A stretch of 64,000 nt of DNA from Salarchaeum japonicum (GCF_020614395.1 NZ_CP085324.1:439564-503563), one strand, 5' to 3'. Counted from the stretch's first letter, positions 25,927 to 34,002 are shown. Notes: a model not told the origin generated them from the sequence alone. A program made the numbers and translations.

Positions 25927-28149
25927 TTATTGGAAGCCGATGTGGCCGCCTTCCCGGCGCTGTTCGGCGGTCTGACCGCCCTTGAACTGCTCTTCGACGT
26001 CCTCGTAGTAGGCGAGGAGGTCGTCGGTGATGGTGGGGCGGACGTTCTCCATGGCTTTCCGGAAGTGCCGCATGCCGACGTCGGTGGCGTCGTCGTCCTC
26101 GCGGAGCGCTTCGATGGCGGCTTCGCGCGCGATGTTCGCGAGGTCCGAGCCGACGTACCCATCAGTTATCTCGGCGAGTTCGCGGAGGCTCACGTCGGGC
26201 GCGAGCGGGGTGTCGTCGGTGTGGATGCGGAGGATGCGTTCGCGGCCCTCGATGTCGGGCTGGCCGACCATCACCATGCGGTCGAAGCGCCCGGAGCGGA
26301 TGAGCGCGGGGTCGATGATGTCGGGGCGGTTGGTCGCGCCGATGACCATCACGTCCTCCATGTCTTCGAGGCCGTCGAGTTCGGTGAGGAGTTGGTTGAC
26401 GACGCGCTCTGAGACGTTGTTCCCGGCGTTCTGGCCGCGGCCGGGCGCGAGGCTGTCGAGTTCGTCGAAGAAGATGATGGTCGGGCTGACCTGCCGGGCC
26501 TTCCGGAAGGTCTGCCGAATCGCCTTCTCCGACTCGCCCACCCACTTCGAGAGGAGCTGGGGTCCCCTGACGCTGATGAAGTTCGCGTTCGTCTCGTTCG
26601 CGACGGCTTTCGCCATCAGGGTCTTCCCCGTGCCGGGCGGGCCGTAGAGGAGGACGCCGCTCGGCGGTTCGACGCCCATCCGCCCGAACTTCTCGGGGGA
26701 GTTGAGCGGCCACTCGATGGACTCCTGCACCTGCTGTTTCGCGTCGGTGAGGCCGCCCACGTCGTCCCACGATATCTTCGGGAGTTCGACGAGGACTTCC
26801 CGCATCGCGGAGGGCTCGACCTCGTTGAGCGCGCCGCGGAAGTCCTGGCGCTTCACGATCATGCGGTCGATGAGGCTCGGCGGGATGTCCTCCTCGTCGA
26901 GGTCGATTTCGGGGAGGTAGCGCCGGAGCGCGCGCATCGCGGCTTCCTTCGTGAGGCTCTCGATGTCCGCGCCGACGAAGCCGTGCGTGTCGTCCGCGAG
27001 GTTCCCGAGGTTCACGTCGTCGGACAGCGGCATGCCGCGCGTGTGGATTTTCAGGATTTCCTCGCGGCCGACCTCGTCGGGGACGCCGATTTCGATTTCG
27101 CGGTCGAACCGGCCGGGCCGGCGGAGCGCGGGGTCGACGGCGTCAACGCGGTTGGTGGCCGCGATGACGATGACCTGGCCGCGGCCTTCGAGCCCGTCCA
27201 TCATCGTCAACAGCTGGGCGACGACGCGGCGCTCGACTTCGCCCGTCACGTCCTCGCGCTTCGGCGCGATGGAGTCGAGTTCGTCGATGAAGATGATGGA
27301 CGGCGAGTCGTCCTTCGCGTCCTCGAATATCTCCCGCAACTGCTGTTCGGACTCCCCGTAGTACTTCGAGATGATTTCGGGGCCGGCGATGGAGAAGAAC
27401 GAGGCGCTCGTCTCGTTCGCCACCGCCTTCGCGAGCAGGGTCTTCCCCGTTCCGGGCGGGCCGTGCAGGAGCACGCCCTGCGGCGGCTCGATGCCGAGCT
27501 TCTGGAATATCTGGGGGTGCTTCATCGGGAGTTCGACCATCTCCCGGACGCGCTGAATCTCGTTCTGGAGGCCGCCGATGTCCTCGTACGTGATGCCGCC
27601 GCCGGTGCGCTCGAACCCGCTGATGGGTTCCTCGCGGAGTTCCACCTCTGTGTCCTCGGTGACAAGGCAGACGCCCTCGGGTTCGGTCTCGACGGCGATG
27701 AGCGGAATCGCCTGGCCCGGCGAGCGCATGAACGGGTGGTTCGTCGACGACATGACGGGGACGATGTCGCGGGCGACGACCGGCCGCTTCAGAATCTGGC
27801 GTTTGACCATGCCGGCGGCGTCCGACCCGAACTGGACGGAGGCCTCCTCGGGCGGCGCGAGCACGAGCTTGTCCGCCTTCTCCGCCTCGGCCTTCCGAAT
27901 CTTGACGCGTTCGCCGATGCCGACGTCCGCGTTCTGCCGGGTGAATCCGTCGATGCGGACGGTGTCGGTGTTCCAGTCCTGGCGGTCGGCGCGCCAGACC
28001 TTCGCGGCCGTGGTCTCCGCGCCCTCGATCTCGATGATGTCGCCCGGGCTGAGCTTCAGGTGGAGTAGCGTGTCGGGGTCGAGGCGCGCGATGCCCCGGC
28101 CCGAGTCGTTCGGGTAGGCTTTCGCGACCTCGAGTTGGACTTCGTTCAT
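25927..28149 (-). CDS. AAA+ ATPase Cdc48/VAT
   Basis: 740 aa. An N-terminal double-psi barrel region (about 1-180) precedes two AAA modules. D1 has Walker A GPPGTGKT (230-237), Walker B IIFIDE (285-290) and arginine finger RRPGRFDR. D2 has Walker A (503-510), IIFFDE and RSGRFDR. This is the hexameric unfoldase that feeds the 20S proteasome and remodels protein complexes. The C-terminus ends GGHIGFQ, so no HbYX motif is present. Start [13 protein letters not shown]; upstream extension rejected. Confidence 0.96.
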   Translation of the reverse strand: MNEVQLEVAKAYPNDSGRGIARLDPDTLLHLKLSPGDIIEIEGAETTAAKVWRADRQDWNTDTVRIDGFTRQNADVGIGERVKIRKAEAEKADKLVLAPPEEASVQFGSDAAGMVKRQILKRPVVARDIVPVMSSTNHPFMRSPGQAIPLIAVETEPEGVCLVTEDTEVELREEPISGFERTGGGITYEDIGGLQNEIQRVREMVELPMKHPQIFQKLGIEPPQGVLLHGPPGTGKTLLAKAVANETSASFFSIAGPEIISKYYGESEQQLREIFEDAKDDSPSIIFIDELDSIAPKREDVTGEVERRVVAQLLTMMDGLEGRGQVIVIAATNRVDAVDPALRRPGRFDREIEIGVPDEVGREEILKIHTRGMPLSDDVNLGNLADDTHGFVGADIESLTKEAAMRALRRYLPEIDLDEEDIPPSLIDRMIVKRQDFRGALNEVEPSAMREVLVELPKISWDDVGGLTDAKQQVQESIEWPLNSPEKFGRMGVEPPSGVLLYGPPGTGKTLMAKAVANETNANFISVRGPQLLSKWVGESEKAIRQTFRKARQVSPTIIFFDELDSLAPGRGQNAGNNVSERVVNQLLTELDGLEDMEDVMVIGATNRPDIIDPALIRSGRFDRMVMVGQPDIEGRERILRIHTDDTPLAPDVSLRELAEITDGYVGSDLANIAREAAIEALREDDDATDVGMRHFRKAMENVRPTITDDLLAYYEDVEEQFKGGQTAEQRREGGHIGFQ

Positions 28150-28205
28150 CGTTAGTTGGGTGAAGGTGTGACCTGTCGCCCGAAGAACCTTCCGACGACA
28201 GACGT

Positions 28206-28222
28206 ATGCCAACGTATGGCAT
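28206..28222. promoter_or_regulatory. inverted repeat upstream of cdc48
   Basis: ATGCCA-N5-TGGCAT, a perfect 6-bp inverted repeat about 57 nt upstream of the cdc48 ATG, in a 111-bp promoter region. It is a candidate operator for an unknown regulator; significance is uncertain. Confidence 0.3.
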
Positions 28223-28260
28223 GGACACACATAGCGGTGACGGTGCCCCCCGTTCGTCGC

Positions 28261-28989
28261 CTACTCTCCGTGCTCCTCGATGGCCTCGTCCAGCGTCAAC
28301 TCCCCGCGCGCCACCCGCCGCGCGAGCGACTCCGGAATCGTCTGGTTCTCCGCGGAGCGCTCCCGAGACCGGTTCTTGATGACCTGTAACTCGCCTGGCG
28401 TCGGCTCGAACGACCGCGACGTGACGACCTCGCCCTCCAGGCGCGCGATGTTCGCCGCCGCGAGCACGTCGTCCAACCCCCGCACGCCCGCGCCGAGGTA
28501 GGGCGTCGTCCCCGTCTCGTCCACGAGTTCGACCGTCACCCCGGCCTCCGCGAGTCCGTCCACGACGCGCGCGCCGTGCAGACGCGCGCCGTCGCCCACT
28601 CGAACCAGGGGGTCGAGCGCGCCCTCGATTTCGTCCAGCACCACGTCCACGGTGTCCTCAACGGGCACGCGGAACGCCGCGACCACGAGGTCGCCCGAGA
28701 GGACGGCGATGCCGGGGTTCGGCCCCGGGTCGACGCCGACGATGGTTCGCCCCGTCCCGCCGCGGAGGACGGCGAGCGCCTCGTCTACCGCCTTCCGCGC
28801 GTCGTCGGCGTCCGCGACCACGGTGTCGAGGGCGGCGTCCACGTCGTCGGACTCGCCGGTCACGAGCACCGCCGCCTCCTCGGGAATCGGGTCGCCGGGT
28901 TCGATGGTCGTGAACGCGACGTCCCGGTCTCTGAGCTCCGCGAGGAGTTCGTGGTAGAGCTCGAAGTCCTCGGTCGCGACGACTATCAC
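28261..28989 (-). CDS. RNase H-fold (RuvC-like) protein of unknown function
   Basis: 242 aa from a GTG (two GTG starts 6 nt apart are possible). The first part (about 1-75) is an alpha/beta module (VVATEDFELYHELLAELRDR). It is followed by the RNase H-fold entry strand TIVGVDPGPNPGIAVLSGD with a metal-ligand-type Asp, and a C-terminal helical tail with ELQVIKNRSRERSAENQTIP. It may be a nuclease or nucleic-acid-binding protein. It starts back-to-back with radB, which hints at a DNA-repair context. Confidence 0.6.
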   Translation of the reverse strand: MIVVATEDFELYHELLAELRDRDVAFTTIEPGDPIPEEAAVLVTGESDDVDAALDTVVADADDARKAVDEALAVLRGGTGRTIVGVDPGPNPGIAVLSGDLVVAAFRVPVEDTVDVVLDEIEGALDPLVRVGDGARLHGARVVDGLAEAGVTVELVDETGTTPYLGAGVRGLDDVLAAANIARLEGEVVTSRSFEPTPGELQVIKNRSRERSAENQTIPESLARRVARGELTLDEAIEEHGE

Positions 28990-29069
28990 GCCCACGACTC
29001 GGACGGCGGCGAGTAAAAGCACTCCGCCGTTCGGTGTGTTTTTCCCCGATAGCGCGCAACGTAGGGGTA

Positions 29070-29756
29070 GTGACCGACTCCGCTCTCACCACGGGGTGCG
29101 GCGCGCTCGACGACCTGCTCGGCGGCGGGTTCGAGCGCGGCACCGTCACCCAACTCTACGGCCCGCCGGGTGCCGGGAAGACGAACGTCGCGCTCTCCGC
29201 CGCGGTCGAGGCCGCCGCCGACGGCGACACCGTCGTCTACGTGGACACGGAAGGCCTCTCCGTCGACCGCTTCCGGGACGTGCTGGAGGCGAACGCGAGC
29301 GACCCGGACGCCGCGTCCTCGCGCATCGTCGTCTCCGAAGCCCACGACTTCGACGAACAGGCGGAGGCGGTGCGGGACGCGAGCGAGTTCGCGCCCGACG
29401 CCAGCCTCATCGTCCTGGACTCCGCGACCGGGTTCTACCGGCTCCGCCGCGCCGACGACGAGGAGGCCGGGGACGCGCTCCGACAGGTCGCGAAACAGGT
29501 GACGCACCTGCTGTCGCTCGCGCGCAAGCACGACCTCGCCGTCGTCCTCACGAACCAGGTGTACACCGACCCCGACTCCGACACCAGTCGCCCGCTCGGC
29601 GGCCACACCCTCCAGCACTGGACGGGAACCGTGGTTCGCCTCGACCGATTCAAGGGCGACCGCCGCCGCGCCACGTTAGAGAAGCACCGCGCGAAACCCG
29701 AGGGCGACCGCGCACAGTTCCGCATCACGAACGACGGCATCGAGAGCGTCACATGA
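29070..29756 (+). CDS. radB: RecA-family recombination paralogue RadB
   Basis: 228 aa, GTG start. Walker A GPPGAGKT (31-38); Walker B SLIVLDSATG; no N-terminal helix-hairpin-helix domain, which separates RadB from RadA. It acts as a mediator that assists RadA loading in homologous recombination. It ends ...RAQFRITNDGIESVT. The last 49 bases are duplicated 146 bp downstream with 45/49 identity, and palindromic element B lies between. Confidence 0.92.
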   Translation: MTDSALTTGCGALDDLLGGGFERGTVTQLYGPPGAGKTNVALSAAVEAAADGDTVVYVDTEGLSVDRFRDVLEANASDPDAASSRIVVSEAHDFDEQAEAVRDASEFAPDASLIVLDSATGFYRLRRADDEEAGDALRQVAKQVTHLLSLARKHDLAVVLTNQVYTDPDSDTSRPLGGHTLQHWTGTVVRLDRFKGDRRRATLEKHRAKPEGDRAQFRITNDGIESVT

Positions 29757-29769
29757 TGTACCGCACGCA

Positions 29770-29855
29770 TCGCGCGACGGGGTCGCGCGAGCTTTTTAGT
29801 GGAGGGTTTTGCGTGGAGCGGGTCGCGGACGCGACCCCGACACGGAAAAACGTCC
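29770..29855. repeat. stop-anchored palindromic element, copy B (between duplicated radB tails)
   Basis: 8-bp stem TCGCGCGA/TCGCGCGA (29770-29777/29783-29790), then GCTTTTTAGTGGAGGGTTTT, an inner stem GGTCGC/GCGACC, then CGGAAAAACGTCC. It lies downstream of radB in the orientation opposite to copies A and C relative to the gene. Its last bases abut the second copy of the radB tail at 29854. Confidence 0.75.
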
Positions 29856-29902
29856 GCGCGCAGTTCCGAATCACGAACGACGGCATCGAGGGGGTCACAT
29901 GA
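29854..29902 (+). repeat. second copy of the radB 3' end
   Basis: 49 nt with 45/49 identity to 29708-29756 (the end of radB including TGA). Three of the four differences are in the last third or are synonymous in the radB frame (GCA/GCG, CGC/CGA). The TGA here overlaps the ATG of the 30-aa gene, the arrangement expected of the ancestral radB end. Confidence 0.85.
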
Positions 29903-29991
29903 ACGCGAACTTCTGGGTGCTCGCGGGCGCGGCGGGCTGTTCCGTCCTGTTCGTGGTGTTCGCGTATCTCTGGCTCCAGCTCAAGGCGTAG
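29899..29991 (+). CDS. 30-aa single-pass membrane micro-protein
   Basis: 30 aa, MNANFWVLAGAAGCSVLF... with one hydrophobic helix (about 5-24) and a short basic end LQLKA. The ATG overlaps the TGA of the duplicated radB tail (ATGA), so it was probably once translationally coupled to radB and is now separated by the 140-bp insertion. No known family. Confidence 0.55.
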   Translation: MNANFWVLAGAAGCSVLFVVFAYLWLQLKA

Positions 29992-30028
29992 CGCAACGGT
30001 TTTTCTCGCTGGGCGGCCAGGACGGCGT

Positions 30029-30541
30029 ATGGAGGTTCGACGCCTCGCGTCCCCCGACGACCTCGCCGGACTCCAGCGCGTGAACGCGCTCGCGTGGCGG
30101 GCCGCCTACAGCGGTCTCGTCCCGGAGTCGGTTCTCGACTCGCTCTCCACTGACGTTTCCGACGACACTGCGGAACGGCGCTTCGAGGAACTCAGAGACG
30201 CCGACGGACGGGTGTTCGTCGCGGAGCGGAACGACGCCATCGTCGGGTACGCCCGCGTCCGCTGGACGGACACCGAGCGGTTCGTCAATCCCGGGGAAGC
30301 CGGCCTGACGGAACTCTACGTCCACCCCGACCACTGGCAGGAGGGCATCGGAACGGCGCTCCTCGACCGCGTCCTCGACAGCCTCCCCGACGACACGGAC
30401 GCGCTCGTGCTGGAAGCCCTCGCGGGCAACGAACGCGCCCAGGCCTTCTCCACCCGCCGCGGGTTCGTCCACGCCGGCAGCCGCACCGCCGAATTCGCGG
30501 GCGACGAACTCGAAACCGCAATCTACCGACGAGACCTGTAA
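30029..30541 (+). CDS. GNAT-family N-acetyltransferase
   Basis: 170 aa. The acetyl-CoA motif is in YVHPDHWQEGIGTALLDRVL (about 97-116; Q-x2-G-x-G) and the later core NERAQAFSTRRGFVHAG. The substrate cannot be inferred. TTTTTCTCGC about 20-30 nt before the ATG is promoter-like. It converges on the CBS gene with element C between. Confidence 0.9.
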   Translation: MEVRRLASPDDLAGLQRVNALAWRAAYSGLVPESVLDSLSTDVSDDTAERRFEELRDADGRVFVAERNDAIVGYARVRWTDTERFVNPGEAGLTELYVHPDHWQEGIGTALLDRVLDSLPDDTDALVLEALAGNERAQAFSTRRGFVHAGSRTAEFAGDELETAIYRRDL

Positions 30542-30649
30542 CGTCTCGCCGTAGTGCGGCGCGGTACTGGGTGGCGCGGCGCGGTGGCTGTGCAGTGCGG
30601 CGGCTGTGCGGTGCGGATGCGGTCGCGGAAGAACGGCCCGCGGGTAGTA

Positions 30650-30739
30650 CCGAGCGCGCCGGCGGCGCGCTCGGCCTTTTTAGTGGAGGTTTTTACGGTG
30701 AGCGGGTCGCGTTCGCGACCCCGACACGGAAAAAAGTCC
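30650..30739. repeat. stop-anchored palindromic element, copy C
   Basis: 11-bp stem CCGAGCGCGCC/GGCGCGCTCGG (30650-30660/30664-30674), then CCTTTTTAGTGGAGGTTTTT, an inner stem GGGTCGC/GCGACCC, then CGGAAAAAAGTCC. The final C is part of the TAG (30739-30741) of the CBS gene on the minus strand. It lies between two convergent genes. Confidence 0.75.
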
Positions 30740-31899
30740 TAGAGCTCGTTCAGTTTGCGGAGGAGCTGTCCCTTGTACTCTTCGTCGGCCTGGATGCCTT
30801 TGAGTTCGAGGACGTTGCGTTCGAGGTGGTCGAGGGCGAGGTTGAGGGCGTTGTCCGCGCCGTAGCCTTCGCCGGTGCCGGCGGCCTGGCCTTTGTTGGT
30901 GCGGAGGCGGATCTGGCAGTAGATGAGGGGCGTGCCGCGGAGGCGTTCTTTGTGCTCGTGGAAGCGCACGTGGGCGTGCTGGACGTGCATGTCGCTGTAC
31001 TTCTGGGTGATGTCCTCGATGCCTTCGCGGACGTCCTCGCGTCCGATGGTGTCGAGGAGGTCGATGTTCGTGATCTGGACGTCCATGCGTTCTTCTTCGG
31101 TGTAGGAGAGCGCGCGGAGGACGTCGGTCTTGGTGAGGATGCCGCCGACGACGCGCTCGTCGTCTTCGGGGGTGACGACGAGGCCGGCGATGTCGTCGTC
31201 GAGCATGGTGCGGACGGCGTCCTCGACGCTGTCACCGGGATGGATGGTGGTGACGGGGCTGGACATCACGTCGTAGACGGGGAGGTCGAGGAGGCGTTCC
31301 ATCTCGCCGCGGCGGTCGCCGCGCGTGGTCTTGTCGACGTCGCGGACGATGAAGTCCACGAGGTCGTGGACGGTGACGATGCCGGTGAGGAAGCCGTCTT
31401 CGTCGAGGACGGGGAGGCGGCTGATGGAGTTCTCGCGGAGGCGGTTGATGACAGTGCCGATGTTGGCGTCCTCGTCGATGGTGACGATGTCCTCGCTGAA
31501 GATCTGGTCGACGGTGAGCGCGTCGAGGTTGTCGAGGACGGCTTCGAGGATGAGGTCTTCGGTGACGACGCCCCAGAGCTGGTCGGCTTCGAAGACGGGC
31601 GCGACTTTCGTGTTCCCCTCAACGAGTTTGCGCGCGACGTCCCGGACGTTCTCGGTGCGGTCGAGTTTGGGGACGCTGTGGCTGGAGGGGTTGGTGAGCG
31701 AGGAGACGCGGGTGTCGTCCTCGATGTGGGAGGAGAGGAGTTGTTTCTGGGTGATAACGCCCTCGAATTCAGCGCCGCCGGCGTGCGTGACGATGATGCC
31801 CTTGGGGTTCTCCTCCTCGAAGAGCGAGCGCACTTTCCCCATTCGTTTTTCGGCGTCGACCGAGACGTAGTCCTGCGTCGCGATGTCGGAGATATCCAT
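30739..31899 (-). CDS. four-CBS protein with C-terminal HPF/S30AE-like domain
   Basis: 386 aa. Four CBS repeats (about 1-60, 62-125, 128-195, 210-270; e.g. SRLPVLDEDGFLTGIVTVHDL, AGLVVTPEDDERVVGGILTK) bind adenine nucleotides in other proteins. The last about 105 residues (MDVQITNIDLLDTIGREDVR ... NLALDHLERNVLELK) follow the beta-alpha-beta pattern of ribosome hibernation-promoting factors. A nucleotide-sensing ribosome-associated role is plausible but unproven. The start is the ATG at 31899. Confidence 0.8.
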   Translation of the reverse strand: MDISDIATQDYVSVDAEKRMGKVRSLFEEENPKGIIVTHAGGAEFEGVITQKQLLSSHIEDDTRVSSLTNPSSHSVPKLDRTENVRDVARKLVEGNTKVAPVFEADQLWGVVTEDLILEAVLDNLDALTVDQIFSEDIVTIDEDANIGTVINRLRENSISRLPVLDEDGFLTGIVTVHDLVDFIVRDVDKTTRGDRRGEMERLLDLPVYDVMSSPVTTIHPGDSVEDAVRTMLDDDIAGLVVTPEDDERVVGGILTKTDVLRALSYTEEERMDVQITNIDLLDTIGREDVREGIEDITQKYSDMHVQHAHVRFHEHKERLRGTPLIYCQIRLRTNKGQAAGTGEGYGADNALNLALDHLERNVLELKGIQADEEYKGQLLRKLNEL

Positions 31900-31992
31900 G
31901 TCTGTCGGAGAGTGCACCGGGAAACTCTTGAAGGTTGTTGCAGAACGGTTCGCACCCGAAGGCTCAACAGGCTGAGTGTGGTAGGCGTGGGC

Positions 31993-32091
31993 ATGGGCGA
32001 GCGAGCGTGCTACCTGGCGTTCTGTCCCGAGTGCGACCTCTCTGTGTCCGTCGCGGCCGACGAGTGCCCGGCGTGCGGCGCGTCGCTGTAG
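31993..32091 (+). CDS. 32-aa zinc-ribbon micro-protein
   Basis: 32 aa: MGERACYLAFCPECDLS... with two CxxC knuckles (CPEC, CPAC), so it is likely a single zinc-ribbon. It is divergent from the CBS gene and 39 nt upstream of the metal-box flavoprotein gene. It has its own ATG after a G-rich spacer. Small zinc-finger proteins are common but rarely annotated in haloarchaea. Confidence 0.6.
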   Translation: MGERACYLAFCPECDLSVSVAADECPACGASL

Positions 32092-32110
32092 TCCGAAACA
32101 CCCATACTTG

Positions 32111-32126
32111 TTTAGGCAGACCTAAA
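32111..32126. promoter_or_regulatory. metal-regulator box 4 upstream of flavoprotein
   Basis: TTTAGGCAGACCTAAA, 7-2-7 with one mismatch, ending 4 nt before the ATG at 32130. It matches the boxes at 19.9, 20.8 and 24.4 kb and places this gene in the same predicted regulon. Confidence 0.75.
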
Positions 32127-32129
32127 ATT

Positions 32130-32945
32130 ATGAGTGGCTCCACGCCCAGCGTCGTGGTGGTCGGCGGCGGCCCCGCCGGCTGCGCGACCGGCGTCTTCAC
32201 CGCCCGCTACGGCCTCGAAACGACGATACTCGACCGCGGAAGCTCCTCCCTCCGTCGCGCCGCGTTCGTCGAGAACTACCTCGGCTTCCCCGCCGGCATC
32301 GACCCCGAGACCTTCTACGACCTCGCGCACGACCACGCGCGCGAAGCGGGCTGCGACCTCGTCGAGGACATGGTGGTCGAGGTGACGGACGCGAGCGAGG
32401 GCTTCCGCGTCGAGACGCAGGACGACCGCGTCCTCGACGCCGACTTCGTCGTCGCCGCGACGAAGTACGACTGGCAGTACCTCGACGCCCTCCCCGTGGA
32501 CTTCGTCGATGACGGCGAGTACGAGCAGTTCGACTCCTCGCTCGTCGAACAGGACGGCGCGACCCCCCTCGACGGCCTGTACGTCGCCGGGCCGAACGCC
32601 GGCGTCCCCGACCAGGTTCTCGTCGCCGCCGGCCACGGCGCGCACGTCGGCCGCGCCATCATCGCGGACGTCCGCCGCGCCGACGGCTACGAGGGAACGT
32701 TCGCCGAGCACTACGACTGGCTCCGCCGCGAGGAGAACCTCACCGGCGAGTGGGCGACCCGCGAACGCTGGCAGGAGTACCTCGACGACGCCCCCGACGC
32801 GCCCGACGACGACGAACTCCGCGAGCGCTACATCGACGACCGCTTCGCGAAGTACCTCGACGAGGACGAACGCGAAGAACGCAAACGGAACGCGCACCGC
32901 CGCCTCGCAGACCACCTCGACCTCGGGGAGGAACTCACGGACTGA
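32130..32945 (+). CDS. FAD-dependent oxidoreductase, thioredoxin-reductase-like, metal-regulated
   Basis: 271 aa. The N-terminal FAD motif GGGPAG (about 11-16) and C-terminal DGLYVAGPNAGVPDQ resemble the thioredoxin-reductase family. There is no redox CxxC and the NADPH domain is shortened. A helical C-terminal extension (about 200-271, AEHYDWLRREENLTG ... DRFAKYLDEDEREER) is unusual. Box 4 predicts derepression under metal limitation, so a role in ferric or ferric-siderophore reduction is an attractive inference, not shown. Confidence 0.8.
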   Translation: MSGSTPSVVVVGGGPAGCATGVFTARYGLETTILDRGSSSLRRAAFVENYLGFPAGIDPETFYDLAHDHAREAGCDLVEDMVVEVTDASEGFRVETQDDRVLDADFVVAATKYDWQYLDALPVDFVDDGEYEQFDSSLVEQDGATPLDGLYVAGPNAGVPDQVLVAAGHGAHVGRAIIADVRRADGYEGTFAEHYDWLRREENLTGEWATRERWQEYLDDAPDAPDDDELRERYIDDRFAKYLDEDEREERKRNAHRRLADHLDLGEELTD

Positions 32946-32980
32946 CGAGGGCTTTTCACGCCACACACCCACCCTAGGGT

Positions 32981-33514
32981 ATGGACTACACGGAGCGAAT
33001 CGAGCGCGAGCGCGCCGAGAAGGACGAGTACTTCGCGGAACACCCGCGCTCGCCGATTCCGATGGGCGAACGCGAGGACTTTGACGGCCTCGACTACTAC
33101 GACCCCGACCCGACCTATCGCTTCGAACTCGAACTCCGCGAGTTCGACGACCACGACACCATCCATGTCGAAACCACGCAGGACGGCGAACAGACCTACC
33201 ACCGCTGGGGCGAGTTCGAATTCGACCTCGACGGCGACACCCACACTCTCACCGCCTACCGCCGCGACCCCGGCGAAAAACAGCTCTGGGTGCCCTTCCG
33301 TGACGAGACGAACGGCGACACCACCTATCCCGCCGGCCGCTACCTCGACCTCGACAGCGACTTCGAGAACGAGGGCGTCTGGCTCCTCGACTTCAACCGC
33401 GCCTACAGCCCCTTCTGCGCGTACTCGGACGCCTACGAATGCCCGCTTGTCCCCTTCGAGAACCACCTCGACACCCGCATCGAAGCCGGCGAACGCTACG
33501 AAAACACCGACTAA
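32981..33514 (+). CDS. DUF1684 family protein
   Basis: 177 aa. Typical DUF1684 features: ERAEKDEYFAEHPRSPIPMGEREDFDGLDYYDPDP at the N-terminus, LWVPFRDETNGDTTYPAGRYLDL and VWLLDFNRAYSPFCAYSDAYECPLVPFEN. A predicted beta-barrel-like cytosolic protein; function unknown. It is followed by about 315 nt of tRNA-Val trailer repeats. Confidence 0.88.
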   Translation: MDYTERIERERAEKDEYFAEHPRSPIPMGEREDFDGLDYYDPDPTYRFELELREFDDHDTIHVETTQDGEQTYHRWGEFEFDLDGDTHTLTAYRRDPGEKQLWVPFRDETNGDTTYPAGRYLDLDSDFENEGVWLLDFNRAYSPFCAYSDAYECPLVPFENHLDTRIEAGERYENTD

Positions 33515-33829
33515 CGCTCCTCACGAATTCGTCGCTCGCCAGTTAACTCGCGACAGAATGTGTGGGCTGGGGCGGCTTGTGAACTTCAGTCGTTCCACTC
33601 TCTCACGCTCGTTTCACTCCCTGGTTCAAATCCGCCGAACACCATTCACTCCGCCACAACGCACGCAGCGACACAGTCGTCGCTGCGTGGCGTTGGTTTG
33701 TAGAGAAGTGGGTTGGGGCGGATTTGAACCTCAGTCACTCCGCCCCGCTTCGTTCCTTGGTTCAAATCCGTCTGTCCACTTCGACGAACGGACTCTTCAC
33801 TATCGTTCATCGTTGCGGTTCGTCAGAAG
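33515..33829 (-). repeat. tRNA-Val trailer modules (two copies of tRNA 3' end plus inverted T-arms)
   Basis: This 315-nt stretch has no gene. A 27-nt exact copy of the tRNA-Val tail and 5 flanking bases (33704-33730 equals 33825-33851) is followed by a decayed copy (about 33563-33585). Inverted T-arms GGTTCAAATCCG lie at 33759-33770 (pairing perfectly over 12 bp with 33719-33730) and 33623-33634. An 11-bp perfect stem CACGCAGCGAC/GTCGCTGCGTG is at 33662-33672/33679-33689. The spacers carry GAACGAAG/GTGAAACGAG-type repeats also seen behind tRNA-Leu. Confidence 0.8.
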
Positions 33830-33904
33830 TGGGTTGGGGCGGATTTGAACCGCCGGCCTCCTCCATGTCAAGGAGGTGTCATAGCCTGACTAGACCACCA
33901 ACCC
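33830..33904 (-). tRNA. tRNA-Val (anticodon GAC)
   Basis: 75 nt. Acceptor stem GGGTTGG/CCAACCC, discriminator A; anticodon stem CCTCC/GGAGG with loop TTGACAT (GAC); T-arm GGCGGTTCAAATCCGCC. No CCA, no intron. The 3' end is duplicated downstream (33704-33730). Confidence 0.95.
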
Positions 33905-33987
33905 GCCTGCGATTTTCCGTATGCCGGCGCTACACTTGACGGTTTCGACTCGGCATCGACTCCCGGCCGCGACAGGCTTAAGTCGAC

Positions 33988-34002
33988 GTACACACTTGTA
34001 CA
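33988..34002. promoter_or_regulatory. TRP-box-like operator of the trp operon
   Basis: GTACA-CACT-TGTAC is a perfect inverted repeat whose right half reads TGTACA, the sequence bound by the methanogen tryptophan repressor TrpY (TRP box). It lies 33 nt before the trpD ATG, close to a CTTAAG TATA-like element at about 33977, so binding would block initiation. No TrpY-like gene is in this window. Confidence 0.6.

Noticed and set aside
33515-33829. Integrated element or att-bounded island at tRNA-Val
   Set aside because: The interval between repeats is about 120 bp and contains no gene or integrase, so an integrated element is not visible now.
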